A stretch of 64,000 nt of DNA, from contig JAZAYU010000001.1 in NCBI GenBank assembly GCA_038501625.1, forward strand, positions 5,969,457 to 6,033,456. The letters run 5' to 3'. The notes below the pieces were generated by a model that saw nothing but the letters and a program-made list of their open reading frames with translations, was not told where the DNA came from and searched no databases. Below are positions 34,256 through 46,420 of this stretch, piece after piece. A program made the translations under genes and the position numbers. The DNA comes from Corbicula japonica. Taxonomy: Eukaryota > Mollusca > Bivalvia > Venerida > Cyrenidae. Each line of letters opens with the position of its first letter. Positions within the stretch are counted from its first letter, which is position 1.

Positions 34256-34900
34256 AGATGCCTCATTTTGAACTAAAGTTTCAAGAATAATAGACTGTAG
34301 TGATATAATGTAATTTTTTGTATTATTTTATTCCAAAAAGAAATGTGATTTATCACAATTAACAATACAAGTCTGGTAATATCAGATCTTTTCTTTCAGC
34401 AGTATCACAAAAATATAATAATAAAGCAGAGATTATTTGAAACCCACAATACTTTCTTAGAGATACACAAGTGTGATGTTGCAAAAAAACGGATAAAATA
34501 TCAGAATGTCAAAAACTCAACCCGATTTGTTTGTTCAAGAATGGGAATTTTTATATTTATAGGGAGTGTAAAGCCATATAGGGTGAAAATTGTTAGCAAT
34601 ATGAACAACAGAAATAAGAAAAAGAGGACAGGACCCCACTGCACTTTGTAATTATGTAAAGGCATGATTTGAAATATAAATTTAAAATAAAGGACCAGCC
34701 ATTCACCAATACTGTGACGTTTTATATCGGACAGAGCAAAGTTTGTAACTAATAAAAAGAAAAATAAGCAAGAGGTCACCGGGACCTTCTCCACTGCATA
34801 TTTTATTATGTTTGAAGAACTACTACCACAAGGGATTTAGTGACTCTTGCTTCAGGTCTTTGAGATTGTCGGAAAGACGGATATGGCGACAGCTCCATGA

Positions 34901-35013
34901 CCCAAGATCATAAAACTAAATCAGGAGACCAGTCTCAAATCTCAAGCATTGGCTGGTCAATCAGATGCCTGAGATTTGAGACTGGTCTCCAATCTTAATT
35001 TTATGATCTTGGG
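34901..35013. mobile_element. fold-back element, copy 2 (GATCATAAAAC subfamily)
   Basis: CCCAAGATCATAAAACTAAA faces TTTTATGATCTTGGG. It shares the CCAGTCTCAAATCTCAAGCA arm with the GGTTATAAAAC copies. Confidence 0.85.
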
Positions 35014-35734
35014 CCCATGTCTTATTCCACCAGGATCAATAAACATGAAAAAGGTACATTTTACGAAAACAAATTAATACTAAAAGAACTCTCATTAAAA
35101 CACTTCCTCATACATACTACCTATTTCGACTATTTATATAATTAGCAATTTCTAATAAACACTTGTTTTTGTCAGGTGACTAACCGCATGACAATGCGGT
35201 TTCACTTCCAAGCAATAAAAATGTATCATACACTTTTATTAAAAGCTGTATCTGCACTTGAATGAATTTAATTAACATACCTATATAATATAACTAACTG
35301 ATGATAAAGGTAACATGTAAAACATAAACTACATCATGTTGACATGAGTGCAAACATTCGCAAAATGCGTAGAATTGTCCAAATTATACCCTTCAAAGAT
35401 TTGAGTGGCAGCAAAATTGTAAACATTCAATCGAAACACAGATTCAATGTTGAATCTATCAATTTCGTCAGAACATTTAATTCGCACTCTTAGATTTAAG
35501 TAGTAAAGGTTACAAAATACCCACCACTATCAAAATGTTAAAGATTATGGCTACATCGGCAAAATATGCTGTAAATCTTTTTATATTCGTGGGGTTAAAA
35601 TTTGTTGGTTTTTGCATAAGCCGCATTTTCATGGGTTCCTATATTTGGTAGTTTTTAAATTTCATTCTTATATGCAATAAAATTAAATGTTGTATTTTGA
35701 GGTTCTTTCGAATTCCTGGACCGTTCTGCCAGTT

Positions 35735-35890
35735 AATGAAATCCACAAAAATGTATGAGAACTCTAATTAATCCCACGAATAATTATGAAATCCACCAAA
35801 TTTATGAGCCCTTTAATTAACCCCACGATAATTAGTAAAATCCCACAAAAATTTATGAGCCCTCTAATTAACCCCACGAATATTAATGAA
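35735..35890. repeat. ~58-bp tandem repeat, about 3 copies
   Basis: AATTTATGAGCCC and CTAATTAACCCCACGA phrases recur, with diverged spacers. Confidence 0.7.
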
Positions 35891-36008
35891 TTCACAGTAA
35901 GTATAACATCTAGTAAACTCATTTCATATCATGAGTTCAGGCAGATGAGAAGAAAGTGAGATTTGTTTAAGTCCTATACACTGTTATAATATACAACTAT
36001 TTCACTTT

Positions 36009-36100
36009 TTAATCATTGATGGACCTCGTTTTGCCGAAATTCATTCCTTTTTGACTTGCACCTCCCGTGTAGCCATATTGTAGACCTATTACTGTCTGAC
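36009..36100 (-). CDS. transgelin-like exon 6 (stop codon)
   Basis: QTVIGLQYGYTGGASQKGMN and FGKTRSIND, then TAA. It carries the single calponin-like repeat. Confidence 0.92.
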
Positions 36101-39100
36101 CTGCAAACAAAAGACACTTTTGAAATACTGTTGTGTGGATCGAAATCGATGGCGTATTAGTCCCTTTCAACGATTTACATTGGTTGGCAAAATCCTTTAC
36201 AGTATATACAAACGTCGGACATAACAGCAAGTCTCGCGAACTCCGACAGTTCAATTTAAACAGTCAGCCAAAGAGCAAATCAAAACCTTGGCACACAAGA
36301 TTAGTGTATGAGATTCATATATAATTCTATAACAAATGTTGATGATCCGGGAAAAATACGTTACTGTTGAAATTGCTTTACAGCCATCTTCAACAACATA
36401 GATAATCAAATATGATTTATTAATCTGCTTTGTGTGCAAATCATACGTACCTGCTTGTAAAGTTTCTTCGTCAAAGTTTCTAGGGTTAGATTGCGCCTCT
36501 CGTGGTCCCAATGTAGGACCAGTGTAACCGTTTTTCTGGGCCTGTAATACAAAAGAAATTAAATATTATGAAAGCTGTGCATGATGTATTTGATGTTAGT
36601 TTAAGAAGCATACATGATACATAATGAACAAAACCGGGCGAGAAACAAACAAATTTGTATATCCTGAACAGGTAAGTCGGTAAATTTATTATTTTCGCAT
36701 ATTTTTTCCATTGTAAGCATTTTATAATGGCATATATATTTATATTCCTCAAACTTACACATTCGTTAAGAGGCTTTATGGTTATAGGAAACTACTTACC
36801 GCTCGGCCAACTGCGTGAAGACAATTTAACACGTGGGTCATTCCATTATTTCTGTCCACTAAGTTAGGTGTTCCAAATCGGTCTGCTGTGGCCACTCCAT
36901 ATTTACCTATAGCTGTCAAAAAGTTTTCAATATTTTCCATGTCTTTAAATTGCTTAAAACTTCCTGATTCAACACGGTTTATTTTCTTCACAGATCCTGG
37001 ACTTAGGGTATTAATTAATCTGAAATAAAAGAGAAACGATTGACGTTGTAAACCTTTTCAGGATGGGGCTATGTGTTTATATAAGTTTCAATATACCGGT
37101 AAACAAGTACACTTAACAACTTTTCTAAGTATACACCTTCGAACTGGGGCATTACTGGCTTGATTTTTGGGCTATTGTTCTAAAACTTTTAATAAACCAT
37201 GCAATGAATACTTACTGATTTATTTATTAAAACTTCATCCAAATTGACAGACAACTGAGTGCTTAAAATCATTTAGAATACTGACACCCACAGAATACAA
37301 ATTCACAAAATCAGTTAATAAAGCGTATGTTCAACTTAATAAATGAATAACGCTTACATATAAATGACATGTGGAACTTAGAAGTATGCTATTCTTCTAT
37401 TTCTGTTAAATTAAATTCATTTCATTATGATCTTAATGTTTCATAACTGTTAAAAAGCCAACCCACTTTTTGAGCAAATCAGTTTGAATGCATAAAATGT
37501 AGTCGCATATCTTTTAGTTTTCCAATATGCCTGTTAAATTCGACCAATTTTTCTAATAAATCAGTTAATATTTATTGCATTTTATTGAAAGTTTTAGAGC
37601 AATAGCTCAATTATCAAGCCAGTAATTCTCCAGTACGAAGGTGTAGACTTGGAAAAGTTGTAAAGTGTAGAATGTTTAAATAGAATGTTAATGTTGAGCA
37701 TCATGTCGGCTCACAGGATTTCACTTGAAGCAGAAAATGCGGTAATAACTCTTAAATGGAACAAAACTATGAGGAAGATGCTCGTTACTTTCATTTTAAA
37801 AACGCATAAATTTAACCTTTAATAACATTTTATTTAAAAGAAAAACAAGGTATGAAGAATAAAATATAAAAAAACTATTATCATTGTAACTAAAACAGTT
37901 ATTTAACTTAATCGGGATCGCCCAATTGCTAGACAATCGCTCTACCATTACGACAAGGAGCCGGTGATGAACAATGTAAAACAGTTTTTGAAGATTTAAA
38001 AAGTTTATAGTAACAAATAAATAAGCCGTATTCCTTTAAAACGGTAAATAGGTAACGCTGAGATATGTGACTATCATTATTTAACAGCCGTGACTGAGGT
38101 ACTCACGGCTCTTTGACTTGCTTTTCAGGGTGATAACTTTTACAGAATTAAAGTGACATCCGATTAAATAACTTGAAGAGAGTGACTTTTTACAACCGCC
38201 ACACTGCAAACATCAAATACTTACTCGCATAAAATTATTCCATCTTTCAAAGCAGCCTGAAATTTTTCTTCGCCTAAAGGCTCGTCTGGATCCGCGCCCT
38301 AGAATACGAATGTTTGAAGGATTCAAAACCTCGGTCAATAAAGCAAACAGGAATAAACAGAAAATAGGCCAAACCAACCAGGGTAGCTCCATTGACTTTT
38401 AATAGTTGGGGTTTATAGGCGGTAAGGGTAATGTGTGGCGATTGTGGTAACCCGTACATTTAACATAATGAAAGGTAAAAAAGTGAAAGTGGTAAACTTC
38501 GCGTAAGGGGTTAAAAAAACAATAAAGTAATTTTAATAATAAATACATCGCCTTGGAGGATAGGATAAAATACTATGGAATACAGTGAATATACACAACA
38601 AATGGAAAAGAAAGGGCATACTCAAAAATTAAAAAAAATAGAGGGCAAACCAGCAAATGGAAAACAAAGATCACATACAACAAATTGTAAACAAAGGACA
38701 TACACAACAAAGGAAAACGGAGGACATACACAACAAATGGAAAACAGAGGACATACACAACTAATGGAAAATAGAGGACATACACAACAATGGAAAACAG
38801 AGGTTTTGACATACACAACAATGGAAAACAGAAGACAAACACAACAAATGGAGAACAGAGGACATACACAACAATGGAAAACAGAGGACATACACAACAA
38901 ATGGAAAATAAAGGACAATCACAACAAATGGAAAATAAAGGACAATCACAACGAATGGAATATAGAAGACACTCACAAGAAATGAAAAACAGAGGATATA
39001 CAAAACATTTAGTAAGCAGAGGGAAAACGCAACAATTTTACTGAAAAGGAAAAGGATTTCAGACAAACTAAACATGTTTATTACTTTATTTCTTGTAGTT

Positions 39101-41262
39101 GTTAGTTTTTTACCTGTACAAGAGGTTTCTGTAATACATCTTCAATCCATTGTCTTGCTTGCTGTTCCAAGTCCAGACTGTATTTCGAGTTTATCTGAGA
39201 ATACACAAAGAGAAACAGGTCATCAAATTACACGAGACAAATACATGGCTGTATAATAGATACTGTTTAAGAAAATATTCAACATGCAATTCAACAGAAC
39301 TAAAGAAAATTAGTTTTGATTTGTATTACAGTTTAAATGAATTTTGATATTTAAAACAATTATTTTCGTCCTGATCTGGTCTGAAGGTTATAAAACTGAG
39401 TTTGGAAACCATTCTCAAATTTCAGCCAATCAGATGCTTGAGATTTGAGACTGGTTTCCATGCTCAGTTTTATAACCTTGGACACAGACCAAGCACCTTT
39501 AGATCCTAACTGGATCACTAAATTTGACTGAAATGAATCAAAGCAAAGGACAGAGTTCATCACCGCAATACCCTTGTGCAACAATGTCAACTAGTCATAA
39601 CATTATTTTTCACGATCCCCCCTCTTAAAATTCCATTGCCCTTTAATAAATAATTAAGAGCTAGGATTAAAACGTTCTACTTTGACTGTCATATTTTATG
39701 TTTAACGTATTTTAATTTAACAAATTAATGTATGAGTGTTTTTGTTGTCTCAAGTTCGAACTCTATGCTATGCGATATGGAAAATAACGAAGGTGTAAAT
39801 TTGTATTAAAACACTTATTATCAGAGACAAAATCAGTACCAATAGATGCGTTAAATTGCATGTAAGGTTTTGACTGACTTATGTAATAGGTAAATCACTC
39901 AACCAATGTATCATTATAATATTTTGTCGTTACAGACCCAGGTAATGTCTTTCTAAATCTGGGCCAAAGATCATAAAACTAAGTTTTGAGATCAGTCTCA
40001 AATCTTAAGGATCTGATTGGCTGAAATGGCAAATGGTCGCAATTTCAGCCAATCAGATGCTTGAGATTTGAGACTGATCTCCAGATTTTGTTTTATGATC
40101 TTGGGCACAGGGCCCTGATCTTCTTATATAATGCTTATGCTATAACACTTATTTTAGGGACTATTTCTGCAAAGAAATTGACCCAACCCTGATCAACGTC
40201 AACGTTATAGTTAAAAAATCTGTGTTTTGTAACAGTGACACTGACCTTCAAGAAACTGTCAAAAACCTCGCCATTAATGGAAAGATTCATTGCAAACCCA
40301 TCATGCACGACAAAATGTAAAAGCCCGGACAAATATTTTAACCCTAACTAACGCCATCAAAAATATACTAGATATTCTACAAAAAAACTGGTCTAGAAAA
40401 CAAGAGCAACAATAACAACAATAATATGACATAAATCCACATCTGAACTCTACATATTACTAAATCAGTGTGTTTAGTTAATGCTGAGTGATTAAAAAAA
40501 TAAAAACAACTAAGAATAGTAAAGAGTCAAATGTTGTTTTCTGAAATGAAAAATAAATGATGCTTAGATCAGTTAAAATTATCTGATTATATACGGTGTC
40601 AACTTGGCAACAAAAATAAATCTTTTAAACAGACTAAAACTTGATCTGTCAAAATCCTTCAATACAATATAGTTATTAGGTTTTCTGACATACTGCCGTA
40701 GTGAATGTCATATTAACCGAGTCGTCGGCGGGAGATATTAAAAAAGGTTACTGTCTTCTAATAACATGATATTTGCCATGGCCGGTATGGTCGTAGGAAA
40801 AACAATCGGTTTCAGACCTTTCGCATCTTTGTTAGATTTTTGATCTACAACATTAACCTATGCCATTACAGACGTATCTATAAAGTAAAGGGTTAACTGT
40901 ATGGCCTGCTTGAATTCTGGGTTGAAGGTTATAAAACTGAGCATGGACTGACCAGTCGCCATTTCAGCCAATCAGATGCTTGAGATTTAAGACTGGTTTC
41001 CATGCTCAGTTTTATAACCTTGGGCACTGGTTTCTGATACCGACTTAATGGTATGCATATCGTCAAACTGATTCTCAACAAATACCGACTGGTATGCATA
41101 TCGTCATACTGATTCTCAACATTAACGGTGATTAAGAGAACCTGTAGATCTAATAAGAATTATAAATTAACGTTAGTATTCTATGGACTGCTTCAACTCT
41201 TTAGAGTATACCTTTCTGCTGATTTCTGCAGTCATCCCATACCCTTTCGGCCTGTTCGCCAT
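36009..41262 (-). CDS. transgelin / muscle protein 20-like (calponin family), six exons, complete
   Basis: Joined exons 41212-41262, 39114-39194, 38225-38298, 36800-37019, 36451-36541 and 36009-36100 give 609 nt, 202 residues plus TAA. All junctions are GT-AG and in phase. The protein starts MANRPKGYGMTAEISRK. It has one calponin-homology domain (about residues 20-130: QARQWIEDVL, EKFQAALKDGIILCE, FKDMENIENFLTAIGKYGV, DRFGTPNLVD) and ends with a single calponin-like repeat (VIGLQYGYTGGASQKGMNFG). Length and layout are those of transgelin/SM22/Mp20, actin-binding proteins of muscle and cytoskeleton; full calponins have three or more repeats. The preceding NPRNFDEETLQAG is also typical. Introns hold fold-back elements and a 27-bp minisatellite. 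A non-coding first exon could lie upstream. I see no lesions. Confidence 0.93.
36451..36541 (-). CDS. transgelin-like exon 5
   Basis: 91 nt, AQKNGYTGPTLGPREAQSNP then RNFDEETLQA, the linker to the calponin repeat. Confidence 0.92.
36800..37019 (-). CDS. transgelin-like exon 4
   Basis: 220 nt covering LINTLSPGSVKKINRV through NCLHAVGRA, the bulk of the calponin-homology domain. Donor G|GTAAGT. Confidence 0.93.
38225..38298 (-). CDS. transgelin-like exon 3
   Basis: 74 nt, GADPDEPLGEEKFQAALKDG and IILC. The acceptor is TATTCTAG and the donor GA|GTAAGT. Confidence 0.92.
38575..39042. repeat. 27-bp minisatellite in transgelin-like intron 2
   Basis: About 14 copies of GGACATACACAACAAATGGA plus AAACAGA. 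Because 27 is a multiple of three, it stays open in several frames and reads GHTQQMENR on the plus strand. It lies within an intron on the opposite strand. I treat it as non-coding. Confidence 0.9.
39114..39194 (-). CDS. transgelin-like exon 2
   Basis: 27 codons starting INSKYSLDLEQQARQW, after a TATTCTCAG acceptor. Phase 0 at both ends. It begins the calponin-homology domain. Confidence 0.92.
39381..39482. mobile_element. fold-back element, copy 3
   Basis: CTGAAGGTTATAAAACTGAG faces CTCAGTTTTATAACCTTGG. It is in transgelin-like intron 1, with the central region deleted on one arm. Confidence 0.88.
39963..40105. mobile_element. fold-back element, copy 4 (GATCATAAAAC subfamily)
   Basis: GATCATAAAACTAAGTTTTG faces TTTTATGATCTTGGGC, with ATCTGATTGGCTGAAATGGC in the arm. 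It is in transgelin-like intron 1. Confidence 0.88.
40922..41025. mobile_element. fold-back element, copy 5
   Basis: TTGAAGGTTATAAAACTGAG faces CTCAGTTTTATAACCTTGGG. The left arm is internally deleted after GCATGGACTG. It lies about 190 bp downstream of exon 1 of the transgelin-like gene. Confidence 0.88.
41035..41125. repeat. two direct copies of a ~48-bp unit
   Basis: GGTATGCATATCGTCA and ACTGATTCTCAACA occur twice in a row. Confidence 0.8.
41212..41262 (-). CDS. transgelin-like exon 1 (start codon)
   Basis: 17 codons, MANRPKGYGMTAEISRK, donor AAG|GTATAC. AAAC precedes the ATG. Confidence 0.9.
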
Positions 41263-42030
41263 GTTTACCAGTTAGAAGCAATATCTGAAAAGGTCAATGA
41301 ATGTAATGTTTCAGTGTTGATGTTCAGCTTTGATAATACTAATAATTTTATAACTGATCAAGGATAATTTGATAGTCACGTGATACTATGTTCATACAAA
41401 CTTTAATGAGCTTAGGGGGTCCAACGTATTTGGTTTTTGCGGAAAAGTAAGTGAGGGACATGTTCTCTGCGGAACAAAATGGCGGAATATTTCGTTATTT
41501 TGTGCATTTCTGGAGATATTTTGACCTGATAAGTAGGTTTATATCACTGTTATCGTAATATAAATACGCCTACCCGGAGGCCAGATGTGTAAGCTCCACT
41601 CGGTTTGTCAACCTATGTTTGTAGAGGCCTTAACAAAAAAGTTATTGAATGTATAAACTGAAAGATTGTTTGTTTACAAAGTGAAAATAGAAAATTGCGT
41701 GACTTGAAACTGCGTTTTTAGTCAAAATATACCGTGCTTGGACCTATTTTAGCTTAACTATTACCACGTTTTTGCATATACCGGTATTTCTTCACGACGG
41801 CTTTTGCACTTAACATAGGTACTTAATGACCAATTTTTTAAAGTTCAAACACCTTAAATGTTTGCCGTGGAAGTGGTAAGCATGTTTTTGTTCGGTGCAG
41901 AATCTGAATAACACACTCGTATGCGTTAGGTGTAAGTAAGACAAGAGCCGGTAACAAATGTTTATAATCATAACAAAAGCCGATTTGTTACCCAAACATA
42001 CGTATGTTCTTATCTATATATGCTAATGGA

Positions 42031-42255
42031 CAAAAGTCTTGTCCGGAAGGAAGATTGAATTTTTTTGCATGCCAATTTTCAACACATTACTCTACCGGCA
42101 GTAGTTGCTCACATTCTTACATTCTTTTTTTCATTAATGCATAAAAATTTCCTCTTTTTCTATTGACACCAAATTCATGTCTGTAGAGCAATGTGGAATA
42201 TAGATTTCACGCTTTCAAAAGATATTATAGAAAACCATACCGGACAAGACTTTTG
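42031..42255. mobile_element. 225-bp MITE nested in the long-inverted-repeat element
   Basis: CAAAAGTCTTGTCCGG faces CCGGACAAGACTTTTG. CAAAAGTC-type ends recall Tc1/mariner TIRs, but no TA duplication is seen. Confidence 0.6.
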
Positions 42256-42279
42256 ACAGCTGTACCTGTACTGGTAGTC

Positions 42280-42924
42280 CCGAAAATAACTGCGCACCTC
42301 TAAATATAGATGTACACTACATCTGTATTTCTAATCCCAGGTGTAGAGGTGCACCTCTCTAAATTCAGAGAACACCTCTATTTCATTGTTTGGAGCACCT
42401 CTTTATTTTGACCTGCACCTTGAAATATGGAGTTGCGGCTCTAAATATAAAAGCGAACCTTTTAATTAGATATACAATTTATATTTATATATTTAATACA
42501 GATAACGAGTAGTACAATGTTACTTTTGACCCAAATAGTACTTCATTTATTTAAACATATCAAGTCAAGTAAACGGCAATCATCATTTTTGGTGTGGTTG
42601 TGCCGCAAATACGCTTCAAACGTTTGTATAGAGTGCCTCAAATTGTCCGTTTTGTGTCCCTCTTCTCAAAATGCAGATGAGACTTCTTCTTATATCTTGG
42701 CATCGTGAATTGTCTCGATATGAAATAAAATAGACGTATGTAACGACGCCATTACCATTTACATATAAAGGTGCGCCTATATATTTATAGTACTACTAAG
42801 TACTATTATAGTACTATAGTACTACTAAAAAGTAATAATGTAATGAACACACATCAAGAGGCAGACTAATATACAAGTGTGTGTAGTAGGTAATTTTGCA
42901 TAACAAATACGAGAGACATTCGTA
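42280..42924. other. centre of the long-inverted-repeat element
   Basis: Contains several GCACCTCTA(T/A)(A/T)T-like words (42296-42420) and a TAGTACTA-rich palindromic stretch (42785-42830). No gene is seen. Confidence 0.4.
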
Positions 42925-43506
42925 TTTGGGTAACAAATTGGCTTTTGTTTTGATTATTAACATTAGTTACCAGCTCTTGTCTTACTTACACTTATATTAA
43001 CGCATTCAAGTTTGTTATTCAGATTCTGCACCGAACAAAACAATGCTTACCACTTCCACGGCAAACATTTAAGGTGTTTGAACTTTAAAAAATTGGTCAT
43101 TAAGTACCCATGTAAAGTGCAAAAGCCGTCGTAAAGAAATATATGCAAAACCTCGGTGTTAATTAAGCTAAAATAGGTCCAAGCACGGTATATTTTGACT
43201 AAAAACGCAGTTTCAAGTCACGCAATTTTCTATTTTCACTTTGTAAACAAACAATCTTTCAGTTTATACATTCAATAACTTTTTTGTTAAGGCCTCTAGA
43301 AACATAGGTTAAAAAACCGAGTGAAGCTTACATGTCTGGCCTCCGGGTAGGCGTATTTATATTACGATAACAGTGATATAAACCTACTTACCAGGTCAAA
43401 ATATTTCCGGAAATGCACAAAATAACGAAATATTCCGCCATTTTGTTCCACACAGAACATGTCCCTCACTTACTTTTCCGCAAAAACCAAATACGTTGGA
43501 CCCCCT

Positions 43507-44686
43507 GATATATGAGCGAGTTGATGGGATTTTTTCAGAGTAATGAAAGGTACTTGAAGTCAACTAATTTGTAAATCGGTTGTTTTTGAACGATATTTTG
43601 ATATTAATGATACCTTACTGTCACATGACTGTCCAGTTATCATTGACGTGCTATACTTTTCATGCTCCAGAAACACATTATGATAATAATACTCAACGGC
43701 ATTGGAAATGTATTTTCTGCCGGTTGAGTGAAGCGAATTAGGCGGAAAATATTTTCCTTTGATTGGGTAAGACCTTTTGAATGTACCAATCAAAAGTTGT
43801 TTTGTTCACTGGTTTTATGCACGAGTTGTCGTGGGTAATGGTCGTTTATGTATGGTCATTCAGCTTTGGGCATTCAACGCTTACAGACATTTTTTTTTAC
43901 AGTACGGGGAAACTATATGGTGTATACATGTACATGTATATAAACAGCATTAATGATATGATTACCGATGTTTTAAGATAACAGTGCAAGTTGTATGACG
44001 TATGTTTGATGTTTTTATGTATAGGATACGGTGAAGAACGTTCCGTAAGCTTTGCCCAAGTGCTCAATACAATATATACATTATTTGAAAAGTATGTCTT
44101 TGTTGTTTACTTGTACAAAAGTCTGTGAGGTCAAAGGAACACGCACTCGCGCAACCGTGAATCTATTGCACACTTGAAATAAATAAAATAACGTAATCAA
44201 TCGATTTTATCTAACTGTTCTTAATTTCGCATCAGTGAAGTCAGACGTGTTTTAAGTTTTTCAGCGAACCAAAGTAACTGTTTACATGGAAGTCAATATA
44301 GTCACGATAGACGACTGCATTGCTAGGTTGATAGCTAGATTTGTATTTTGAGTCACTAGAAATCGTTCCAAAAAATAATAGAAGAATAAGTTAGAATCTG
44401 TGGGACCCAGATGTAGGGATAAAAGGTGTGAGTGCAGGGGAACCGGGCCCAAGATAATATACTTCATGACTTCAGAACAACATTCCTAAATATGTAGCAG
44501 GTTCTTGTTTCACAAGAGTTTATGTTCAACCTGTTAAGTCTATATATAAATCGCTGTTTAAGGAAATGTGTTAAAACAAGGAAAATCATTTATGGCATGA
44601 TGCCAAATGATCAAACATTTCAGTTGACTGCCAGTATTATGTTTACTTAGGGGCAATACTGAGCTGTTGTTCGTAATTAATATTTA
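43507..44686. other. no gene seen
   Basis: AT-rich. Short open frames only. Confidence 0.5.
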
Positions 44687-44966
44687 ACACGGTATTTATC
44701 CCAATAATTAGGGCTCGGATGATAACGCGAGTCTCGGATGATAATAGCGGCTCGAGTTGTGAATGACAGTGCGAAAAAGCGAAAAGTATATTTACTTTAA
44801 TTATTTACTTATGCCGATTTAAATCACATTTGTGATTGCAATTGTTCTAGGCCAACATAAGCTATATAAAACTGCAATGGTTTTTGCAGACAGTCCCTAC
44901 AGCCGCTTTGATCATCCGAGACTGGCGTTATCATCCAAGCCCTGATTATTGGGATACATACCGTGT
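44687..44966. mobile_element. 280-bp inverted-repeat element, ACACGG ends, TTA flanks
   Basis: ACACGGTATTTATCCCAATA faces TATTGGGATACATACCGTGT. GGATGATAACGCGAGTCTCG is matched on the other arm. TTA flanks both ends (44684-44686 and 44967-44969), as in PIF/Harbinger-type MITEs. Confidence 0.65.
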
Positions 44967-44969
44967 TTA

Positions 44970-46162
44970 AGCTTCTACTAGTACTCAAATGATTACTATA
45001 TACATATGACAATATGTTAACTGCCTCTTAAACAACATACAGGCTATGAGGTTACAGATCGCCAGCAAACCGGATAACGACCGCTCATACAGAATAGTGA
45101 CGATTTCCCGTACTTAACACTTAAGTATAAATTATAGAAAATATTATCCAAATATACTTATTTTGCATTAAATTAAAAAAAAACAGAAATGAGATAATGA
45201 ATAAGTGTACTTGTTACTTAGATATATGATAGCATCATGCTTTTCCTTCTCATAGAATTACATGATTATGTAAGTGTATTTTGTCGCAACCTTTATATAT
45301 TTTGTTATAACACACATTTGTTAATGTTCCTTGCCATTTTGACAAATTTGTAACTGTATATGACTGTAAATGTGACTATACAATTAATGCTAATAATTTT
45401 TTTGTTATGTTATGTTATTAATGAGCATCTGTGTTACGCGGCGTTGCATTGCAAAGCGGCGTTGTCTTGACGCTTAAGGTCAATTTACGTTCTCAAAATT
45501 TATCAAGAATACGGATCCTTACCTCATTAGAAAGGACATTGTTATGCCCATGTAGCTATGAACTTTCTTTCCGGAAGAACCGCAAGCATTGTTGTGCATT
45601 TTTACAGGCAAGTTATTTGTTTGACCTTAAAAAATTTTTAATTAACTTTAGTAGGTTAGCTGAAGCGGTTATGGAGCAAAGTTCAAGTCGGTGACCTCCT
45701 TATTTTATTTTCTGATTTGATTTGAATATTATTTGCAAAGCCTTAAATGAAAAAAGCCTAATTATTTCGAATTTAAAAATTAAATTAAAAATAAAACAAG
45801 AACTGTGTTTCTGTGTAGTCCGTTGTGCTTTGTGTGAAAATTTAATCTTGGAAGAGAAAATTTTGATTCCGCGTGACCTTATTAGTTATTTCCATTCGCT
45901 GGCGTATCGTAATCGTGTTTAAGTAATCGAAATTTAGATTTAACTTTAGTCGATTTGGTTTTTTTATAGTTTTTGCTGTTGATATTACTTACCATATTTA
46001 ATGTAAAGACCCATGTTTAGGATATCATTCTGTTTTGTGTGCTGTAACACGCTTTCAGCACCTTAAGGTTAATGTTAAATTCACATGGAAGCAATACTCT
46101 CTCAATAAGCAGCATTATGGCCATGAGCATCTCGTCTCTGTTTATGGAGATGTTGCCCTTAA
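44970..46162. other. no recognised gene
   Basis: Two open frames (45431-45694 and 45722-45922, plus) have no family I recognise and no splice context that supports them. Confidence 0.4.
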
Positions 46163-46166
46163 TTAA

Positions 46167-46420
46167 CCCTCTTACGCCGGAGTCATTATTTTAGGATGTT
46201 GTTGACGTCGCGGCGGAAATGACGTTACGGAGCGCCAAAGTTAACGTCGCTTTTAATTTCGATGCGGTTTGAGACTCATGTGTATTTATTAAAGCGTCAT
46301 TCGTGTATATTCATTTACATTTTGTTAAAATTAATAATCAGTGTCTCCCGATAAGCGACTTTAATGTCGCTCTCGGCGTTATACGGGAGCGACATAAAAG
46401 TCGCTCTCGGCGTAAGAGGG
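46167..46420. mobile_element. 254-bp MITE, CCCTCTTACGCCG termini
   Basis: CCCTCTTACGCCG faces CGGCGTAAGAGGG. TTAA lies at the left (46163-46166) and TACA at the right, so a decayed TTAA duplication is possible. AGCGACAT(T/A)AAAGTCGCT is repeated inside. Confidence 0.65.

Larger units (their letters stand above)
41414..43506. mobile_element. 2.09-kb long-inverted-repeat element
   Basis: Ends AGGGGGTCCAACGTATTTGG ... CCAAATACGTTGGACCCCCT. The arms are about 580 bp each (about 41414-41997 and 42925-43506) and largely complementary throughout, around a ~0.9-kb centre. No clear target duplication and no coding frame. It lies about 150 bp upstream of the transgelin-like start codon, so it may sit in that gene's promoter or 5' leader region. 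Confidence 0.85.

Noticed and set aside
38573..39075. Cys/Val/Phe-rich minus-strand ORFs and a Gln/His-rich plus-strand ORF
   Set aside because: All come from a 27-bp minisatellite that stays open in several frames.
36009..41262. Naming the gene calponin
   Set aside because: Only one calponin-like repeat is present and the protein is 202 residues, as in transgelin/Mp20.
45431..45922. Two plus-strand ORFs as a possible small gene
   Set aside because: There is no recognisable domain, no consistent splice signals and no second copy to compare.
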